10,819 bases of DNA. Origin: an uncultured Oscillospiraceae bacterium (GTDB taxonomy: Bacteria; Bacillota; Clostridia; Oscillospirales; Oscillospiraceae). Position numbers and translations under genes: made by a program. The notes under the pieces were generated by a model. The model saw nothing but the letters and a program-made list of their open reading frames with translations. It did not search any database and was not told where the DNA came from. The number at the start of each line of letters is the position of its first letter. Position 1 is the stretch's first letter. This document shows positions 6,455-10,819 of the stretch, piece after piece. The stretch covers positions 1 to 10,819 of the forward strand of contig CAJTOE010000086.1 of NCBI GenBank assembly GCA_910577805.1, in the 5' to 3' direction.

Positions 6455-7048
6455 TTAAGATAACGTTTCCCGGCTGAATAGAATCGTGATGGCATAAACA
6501 TGCTCATAGCCCTCTTTTTCATACTCCTCCGGGGCGTTAAAATAAGACACATCGTAGGTGCGGACCTCATTTTTCGAGGTTTCAATTTGAATCACCAGGG
6601 GGATTTCCTGCTCATATATGACCTCTGTGCGGTCGGACAGAACCGTGGTTGCGCATCCTAAGCTCCCTTCTTCCTCCGTTTCTCTTGTGTAAGAGGTTAT
6701 ACTTTTATTTTTGTCGCTTTGGAGCGCAATCCGAACTCCGGCAGCAATCTGATCAAAGCCCAAGGCGAGCCGCCCCGATGTGCAATCGGAAAAGTCCAGG
6801 CCTCCCCCACCAGAAATCCGGCTCCATCCGCCGTTCTCCAGCTCGTAGACATTGACCTGCACGGTCTGGACCGTATCGTCCACAGCGAAATCAAAAATCC
6901 GGTGCTCGGTATTCAGCCCCAGCAGCTCCGCGATTTCCTGCTCCTCCTGGGTCAGTTGGGCCGGCTCCACGTACATACCCTCATTTTTTGCACAGCCGCT
7001 CAACATCAAAACCAGTAAAATTATCCAGACAAAACGTGCTTTTCTCAT
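6455..7048 (-). CDS. Small lipoprotein of unknown function downstream of prfA
   Basis: A 197-residue predicted lipoprotein. Its signal peptide has a basic MRKAR start, a hydrophobic core WIILLVLML and a lipobox Leu16-Ser17-Gly18-Cys19, so Cys19 should be lipidated and the mature protein surface-anchored. A Gln/Glu-rich helix (about 31-43) precedes a beta-rich body with a Gly cluster (ISGGGGLDF, 78-86), alternating strand patterns (VQVNVYELENGGW, 63-75) and a C-terminal sandwich-like segment. No enzymatic motif is visible and I do not recognise the family. The ATG at 7048 overlaps the prfA stop by 4 bases (ATGA), with GAGGAG 5 bases upstream inside the last prfA codons. The gene looks more AT-rich than prfA, which is compatible with later insertion into the cluster. 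Its overlap with prfA suggests linked expression only, not a role in translation. Confidence 0.85.
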   Translation of the reverse strand: MRKARFVWIILLVLMLSGCAKNEGMYVEPAQLTQEEQEIAELLGLNTEHRIFDFAVDDTVQTVQVNVYELENGGWSRISGGGGLDFSDCTSGRLALGFDQIAAGVRIALQSDKNKSITSYTRETEEEGSLGCATTVLSDRTEVIYEQEIPLVIQIETSKNEVRTYDVSYFNAPEEYEKEGYEHVYAITILFSRETLS

Positions 7049-8106
7049 ATCTGCTCCTCTTTCAGCCGCTCCGCCTGGTCGGCGGCCCGCAGCGCGTCCA
7101 CGATTTCATCCAAATCGCCGTTCAAAATGTTGTCCAGCTTGTAGAGGGTAAGTCCAATTCGGTGGTCGGTCATCCGGCCCTGGGGGTAGTTATAGGTGCG
7201 GATACGTTCGTTGCGCATTCCTGTGCCCACCTGGCTGCGCCGCTGGGCGGTCACCTCGCTGCTCAGACGCTCCTGCTCCTCCTCGTACAGCCGGGAGGCC
7301 AGAATCCGCATCGCCTTGTCTCGATTCTGGAACTGGCTGCGCTCCTGCTGGCACTCCACCACCATGCCTGTAGGCTTGTGAATCAGCCGCACCGCTGAGG
7401 AGGTTTTGTTGACGTGCTGCCCCCCCGCGCCGGAGGAACGGAACACCTGCATTTCAATATCGGCGGGGTTGAGCTGCACATCTACCTCCTCCATTTCAGG
7501 CAGGACCGCCACAGTGACCGTAGAGGTATGGACCCGTCCGCCGGACTCGGTCTCCGGCACCCGCTGGACCCGGTGGACCCCGCTCTCGAACTTCATGCGG
7601 GCAAAGGCTCCGGCCCCTTCAATCGTAAAGGATATTTCCTTTACCCCGCCCAGCTCCGTTTCGTTTGCGCTGTTGACTTCTGTTTTCCAGCGCTGCCGCT
7701 CCGCGTACATAGAATACATCCGGAACAGGGAGTGCGCAAACAGCGCCGCCTCCTCCCCGCCCACGCCGGCGCGGATTTCTACAATGACATTTTTATCATC
7801 GTTCGGGTCCTTGGGCAGCAATAACAGCCGAAGCTGGCTTTCCAGTTCTGTCTGTTCTTCCCTGGCCTGCTGGATTTCCTCCTGGGCCAACGGACGCATC
7901 TCCGGGTCGGAGAGCAGCTCCCGGCCCTCCTCCTCCCGCCGCTGGGCCTCCTGATAGCGGCGGTAGGTCTCGACCAGCGGGGCCAGCTCCGCCTGCTCTT
8001 TGTTGAGACGTGCTGCCAGCCCAGGGTCCCCGTAGGTCTCCGGCGCTTCCAGCTGAGTCTCGATCTGGCTGTATTTGGCCTCGATGGCCCGCAGCTTATC
8101 CAGCAT
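7045..8106 (-). CDS. prfA: Peptide chain release factor 1
   Basis: A 353-residue class I release factor that recognises UAA and UAG in the ribosomal A site and triggers hydrolysis of peptidyl-tRNA. The catalytic GGQ loop is at 228-230 within SSGAGGQHVNKT. The codon-recognition tripeptide has the RF1-type P-x-T form, Pro184-Glu-Thr186 (VPETESGGRVHTS), which separates it from RF2 (SPF). The family signature IRAGVGGEEAALFA is at 111-124. Length is normal for RF1. The start ATG 8106 follows AAGGAGG (8119-8113) by 6 bases. That site begins at the last base of the hisH stop, so prfA is probably translated by coupling to the his genes. Gln230 is the usual target of the methyltransferase PrmC, whose gene, often adjacent to prfA, is not in this window. 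The lipoprotein gene downstream overlaps the stop by 4 bases. Confidence 0.98.
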   Translation of the reverse strand: MLDKLRAIEAKYSQIETQLEAPETYGDPGLAARLNKEQAELAPLVETYRRYQEAQRREEEGRELLSDPEMRPLAQEEIQQAREEQTELESQLRLLLLPKDPNDDKNVIVEIRAGVGGEEAALFAHSLFRMYSMYAERQRWKTEVNSANETELGGVKEISFTIEGAGAFARMKFESGVHRVQRVPETESGGRVHTSTVTVAVLPEMEEVDVQLNPADIEMQVFRSSGAGGQHVNKTSSAVRLIHKPTGMVVECQQERSQFQNRDKAMRILASRLYEEEQERLSSEVTAQRRSQVGTGMRNERIRTYNYPQGRMTDHRIGLTLYKLDNILNGDLDEIVDALRAADQAERLKEEQI

Positions 8107-8112
8107 ATGGTA

Positions 8113-8119
8113 CCTCCTT
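8113..8119 (-). promoter_or_regulatory. Ribosome binding site of prfA, overlapping the hisH stop
   Basis: AAGGAGG (8119-8113 on the minus strand) lies 6 bases before the prfA ATG. Its first A is the last base of the hisH TGA stop (8121-8119). The arrangement copies that before the M18 aminopeptidase gene and suggests coupled translation of hisH and prfA. Confidence 0.9.
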
Positions 8120-8730
8120 CAGGATTGGCTTAACCGCGCAAAATTGCGTAAAATGTGCAGTCCTGCGTCGCCGCTTTTCTCCGGGTGGAACTGACAGCCA
8201 AAGAAATTTCCGTTCTGTACTGCCGCGGTCACCGGAATGCCGTAGTCTGTAGTGGCAATGACCTGGGCTTCACTGGTGTCCTGAGCGCTGAAGGAATGGA
8301 CAAAATAGACGCTGGTTCCTTGGCCCAGCCCTTGAAACAGGGGCGAATCATGGGAAAAGGTCAGGGTATTCCACCCAATATGGGGCAGCTTTTCCTGGGT
8401 GGGGATTTTGGCGCATACCCCCTGGACCACACCCAGGCCGGGACAGGGACGGACCTCCTCCCCCCGCTCCAGCAGAAGCTGCATTCCCAGACAGATGCCC
8501 AAAACGGGCTTCTTTTGCCCCTGCGTTATGACCGTCTGGTCCAGTCCTGCGGCACGGAGCTTGTCCGCCGCATCCGGAAAAGCCCCTACGCCCGGCAGAA
8601 TGACCCCATCCGCCCGCTCCAGCTCCTGGGGGTCTGCGGTAATGACGCTCTCACAGCCCAAATACCGCAGGGCATTTGATACGCTCTTCAGATTTCCCAC
8701 ACCATAGTCTATGATGGCAATGCACCCCAT
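8119..8730 (-). CDS. hisH: Imidazole glycerol phosphate synthase, glutamine amidotransferase subunit
   Basis: A 203-residue class I (triad) glutaminase. It releases ammonia from glutamine and channels it to the cyclase HisF, giving imidazole glycerol phosphate and AICAR. The N-terminal IAIIDYGVGNLKSVSNAL (4-21) is typical. The triad is Cys80 in LGICLGMQLL, with His182 and Glu184 in CQFHPEKSG. The oxyanion-region segment PGVGAF is at 46-51. The ATG at 8730 is 2 bases after the hisB stop and has AAGGAG (8746-8741) 10 bases upstream. HisH needs HisF, but no hisF lies downstream here: the next gene is prfA, so the partner must be encoded elsewhere. Confidence 0.97.
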   Translation of the reverse strand: MGCIAIIDYGVGNLKSVSNALRYLGCESVITADPQELERADGVILPGVGAFPDAADKLRAAGLDQTVITQGQKKPVLGICLGMQLLLERGEEVRPCPGLGVVQGVCAKIPTQEKLPHIGWNTLTFSHDSPLFQGLGQGTSVYFVHSFSAQDTSEAQVIATTDYGIPVTAAVQNGNFFGCQFHPEKSGDAGLHILRNFARLSQS

Positions 8731-8732
8731 GG

Positions 8733-9308
8733 TTACAGCACTCCTTTGGTGGAAACCACACCGGTCCCCTCGATTTTTACCCCGTCCTTGATGGCCAGTC
8801 CCAGGGATTTATACAGGCCCTCCGTGATATGATGGGCGTTTTCGCCATAAAAGCATTTTTGATGCAGTGTAATTCCGGCGTTCATAGCCAGCGCCCGCAT
8901 AAACTCCGCGGTCAGGCAGGCGTCATAGGCGCCAATCATAGGCTGCGGCATATCCGCGTCGAACACCAAAAAGGGACGGTTGGAGAAATCCAGCGCTGTG
9001 AAGCACAAGGCTTCGTCCATCGGTACGTAGGCGCTGCCAAAGCGGCGGATGCCCTTTTTGTCGCCCAGCGCCTCCCGCAGGGCATGTCCCAGCACAATGC
9101 CTGCATCCTCCACTGTATGATGGCCGTCCACATGTAAATCGCCGCTGACACGCAGCTCCAGCCCCCAGCCGGCGTAGAAAGCCAGGGCGGTGAGCATATG
9201 GTCAAAGAAGCCGATGCCGGTTTTTATGGCAACGGTTCCTCCGTCCAGGGAAAGAGTACACGCAATCTGCGTCTCTTTGGTTTCCCGTTTGATTTGGGCT
9301 GTACGCAT
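8733..9308 (-). CDS. hisB: Imidazoleglycerol-phosphate dehydratase (monofunctional)
   Basis: A 191-residue Mn-dependent dehydratase that converts imidazole glycerol phosphate to imidazole acetol phosphate in histidine synthesis. The two metal-binding motifs of the internal repeat are visible: GHHTVEDAGIVLGHAL (62-77) and AHHITEGLYKSLGLAI (158-173). GIGFFDHML (31-39) is the N-terminal signature. There is no fused histidinol-phosphatase domain, unlike E. coli HisB, so a separate phosphatase is expected elsewhere. An upstream in-frame TTG at 9326 gives a longer reading. The ATG at 9308 is preferred because GAGGAG (9324-9319) is 10 bases upstream and the sequence then starts with the usual RTAQIKRET. 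That ribosome binding site is formed by the last two Glu codons of hisD; the intergenic gap is 7 bases. Confidence 0.97.
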   Translation of the reverse strand: MRTAQIKRETKETQIACTLSLDGGTVAIKTGIGFFDHMLTALAFYAGWGLELRVSGDLHVDGHHTVEDAGIVLGHALREALGDKKGIRRFGSAYVPMDEALCFTALDFSNRPFLVFDADMPQPMIGAYDACLTAEFMRALAMNAGITLHQKCFYGENAHHITEGLYKSLGLAIKDGVKIEGTGVVSTKGVL

Positions 9309-9315
9309 GAAACAA

Positions 9316-10593
9316 TCACTCCTCAAAGCGGACTTTTATGGAATTTGCGTGGGCGGTAAGCTTTTCCGAGCAGGCCAGAGTGATGATTTCCGGGGCCAGG
9401 GGCTCCAGGCTGTTCCGGTCGAACTCGATCACGCTCATGGTCTTTAAAAAGCTGTCCACGCTCAGGGGGGAGAAAAACCGTGCCGTCCCGCTGGTGGGCA
9501 AAACGTGGTCCGGTCCCGCCAGATAGTCTCCCAGCGGCTCCGGGCTGTACGCGCCCAGAAATACTGCTCCGGCATTTTTTACCGACGGCAGCAGGTCCCG
9601 CGGGGACTCCGTGACAATCTCCAAATGCTCTGGGGCAATCTCGTTGGACAACTCCACGCACTGTGCCAGACCATGGCACACGATGGCGCAGCCAAAATCC
9701 CGGACGGATGCTTCCATGATTTCGGAGCGCTCCAAGTAAGCGGTCTGGCGGCGCATCTCCTCCAAAACCGCCTGTGCCAGCTCCGGCGCATCGGTCAAAA
9801 GTACTGCACAAGCCAGTTTATCATGTTCCGCCTGACTTAGCAAGTCCGCAGCCACATATTTCGGGTTGGCAGTTTTGTCGGCAATCACCAGCACCTCCGA
9901 CGGACCGGCAACCATGTCGATATCCAGACTCCCGTAAGCCAGACGCTTGGCGGCGGCTACATAGGCGTTTCCAGGCCCTACCAGCTTGTCTACCTTGGGG
10001 ATAAAGCCCGCTCCATAGGTCAAAGCGGCGATAGCCTGTGCTCCCCCTACCGCAAGCACCCGGTCCACACCGGCGATTTTTGCTGCCGCCAGCACCGGGG
10101 CGCTGAGATTTTCCGTAGGGGGCGTGACCATAATCAGCTCCTCCACCCCGGCTACCTTCGCAGGAACTGCGTTCATCAGAACACTGCTTGGGTAAGCGGC
10201 GGTGCCGCCGGGGACGTAGATTCCTACACGGGTCAGGCCCCGGACCACCCGGCCCACAGTCCCCCCGTCCGGGGAAGTCCACTCCTGGCTGCGCACCAGC
10301 AGCTTTTCGTTATAGTCCCGGATATTGGCGGCGGAATGCTCCAGTGCGCGAATCAGCTCCGGCGGGCAGGCCTGGTAGGCCTCCTCCAAGCGTTCGGGGG
10401 GGATTTCATAGGGAGCTCTGTGGTCAAATTCCTGGGTATAGCGCTCAACCGCTGGAAAGCCTTCTTCCTTTACACTCTGCATGATTGCACGGACTACCCG
10501 CTCGATGTCTGCGTTTTTTTCTGCCGCTCTGGCACGCATCGCGTCGATCTGGACCTGCTCCGCTGTACCGTCCGCATGGATAATGGGAATCAT
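9316..10593 (-). CDS. hisD: Histidinol dehydrogenase
   Basis: A 425-residue zinc enzyme that oxidises L-histidinol to L-histidine in two NAD-dependent steps, the end of the pathway. Zinc ligands by comparison with the E. coli enzyme are Gln254 and His257 (LLSQAEHD), Asp356 (LGDYLAGPDH) and His415 (TAHANS). The catalytic Glu322/His323 pair is in APEHLEIVTE. The NAD-side GIYVPGGTAAYPSSVLM (124-140) and the VAGPSEVLVIAD segment (228-239) are also intact. Full length and no unusual residues. The ATG at 10593 overlaps the hisG stop by 4 bases (ATGA) and has GGAGG 7 bases upstream inside the last hisG codons; an earlier in-frame start near 10620 lies within hisG and is not needed. Confidence 0.98.
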   Translation of the reverse strand: MIPIIHADGTAEQVQIDAMRARAAEKNADIERVVRAIMQSVKEEGFPAVERYTQEFDHRAPYEIPPERLEEAYQACPPELIRALEHSAANIRDYNEKLLVRSQEWTSPDGGTVGRVVRGLTRVGIYVPGGTAAYPSSVLMNAVPAKVAGVEELIMVTPPTENLSAPVLAAAKIAGVDRVLAVGGAQAIAALTYGAGFIPKVDKLVGPGNAYVAAAKRLAYGSLDIDMVAGPSEVLVIADKTANPKYVAADLLSQAEHDKLACAVLLTDAPELAQAVLEEMRRQTAYLERSEIMEASVRDFGCAIVCHGLAQCVELSNEIAPEHLEIVTESPRDLLPSVKNAGAVFLGAYSPEPLGDYLAGPDHVLPTSGTARFFSPLSVDSFLKTMSVIEFDRNSLEPLAPEIITLACSEKLTAHANSIKVRFEE

Positions 10594-10819
10594 AGTGCCG
10601 CCTCCAATCCAGCCTGACATTTTTCGATAAAATCGGTGATCTGCTCCTTATGCAGCTTCATGCTGGCCGTGTTGACGATCAGCCGGGCCGAGACCTGGGC
10701 CGCCGTCTCGATGGGGACCAGACCGTTGGCTTTTAAGGTCGCCCCGGTCTCCACGATGTCCACAATGGCGTCGGCCAAACCTAAAATCGGAGCCAGCTCT
10801 ACGCTGCCCTCAATCTTTA
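10590..10819 (-). CDS. hisG: ATP phosphoribosyltransferase, short form, C-terminal part (runs off the window)
   Basis: Only the last 75 residues are present; the gene continues beyond the right edge. The enzyme joins ATP and PRPP in the first, feedback-controlled step of histidine synthesis. The fragment begins KIEGSVELAPILGLADAIVD and continues with IVETGATLKANGLV, the HisG signature region that binds the PRPP phosphates. It ends soon afterwards with an amphipathic helix (KEQITDFIEKCQAGLEAAL). There is no ACT-like regulatory domain after this, so it is the short HisG form that works with the separate regulatory subunit HisZ. The reading extends upstream of the first in-window ATG/TTG codons, so no start is called. 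Its TGA stop overlaps the hisD ATG. Confidence 0.95.
   Translation of the reverse strand, partial: KIEGSVELAPILGLADAIVDIVETGATLKANGLVPIETAAQVSARLIVNTASMKLHKEQITDFIEKCQAGLEAAL

Overview
The window looks like ordinary core-chromosome sequence from a GC-rich member of the Firmicutes, probably class Clostridia and plausibly the Oscillospiraceae (Flavonifractor/Lawsonibacter-like). This rests on the strong AAGGAGG-type ribosome binding sites, the GC-rich codon use, the short-form HisG, the DUF3343 plus cysteine-desulfurase-like pair typical of anaerobic Firmicutes, and the M18 aminopeptidase. No 16S or other decisive marker is present, so the placement is an inference.

All fourteen genes lie on the minus strand and are read from position 10819 down to 58. 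They are packed as one apparent polycistronic unit: most junctions overlap by 4 bases (ATGA or GTGA) or leave gaps under 20 bases, and only two gaps exceed 30 bases (6420-6454 and 1428-1488). A perfect 11-bp hairpin with a U-tract at 25-54 ends the unit 3 bases after the last stop codon. No gene-free stretch exceeds 300 bases, and I saw no mobile element, CRISPR array, tRNA, rRNA or convincing internal promoter.

In transcription order the layout is as follows. (1) 10819-8119 holds histidine biosynthesis: the end of hisG, then hisD, hisB and hisH. (2) 8106-7045 is prfA (peptide release factor 1), directly after hisH. (3) 7048-6144 holds a small lipoprotein and an unrecognised 91-residue acidic protein. 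(4) 6124-3865 holds a HAD phosphatase, a two-domain Sua5 (the t6A tRNA-modification enzyme) and coaE (last step of CoA synthesis). (5) 3868-1489 holds a second lipoprotein with beta-propeller-like repeats and an M18 aminopeptidase. (6) 1427-58 holds a DUF3343 protein (Se/S-carrier-like) and its class V aminotransferase/cysteine desulfurase partner.

Most of the content is housekeeping. The parts worth a second look are the DUF3343-desulfurase pair without selD in view, the two lineage-specific-looking lipoproteins whose starts overlap the stops of prfA and coaE, the 91-residue protein of unknown family, and the joining of a his cluster lacking hisA/hisF/hisI to prfA without prmC. I did not find clear evidence of a previously undescribed system.
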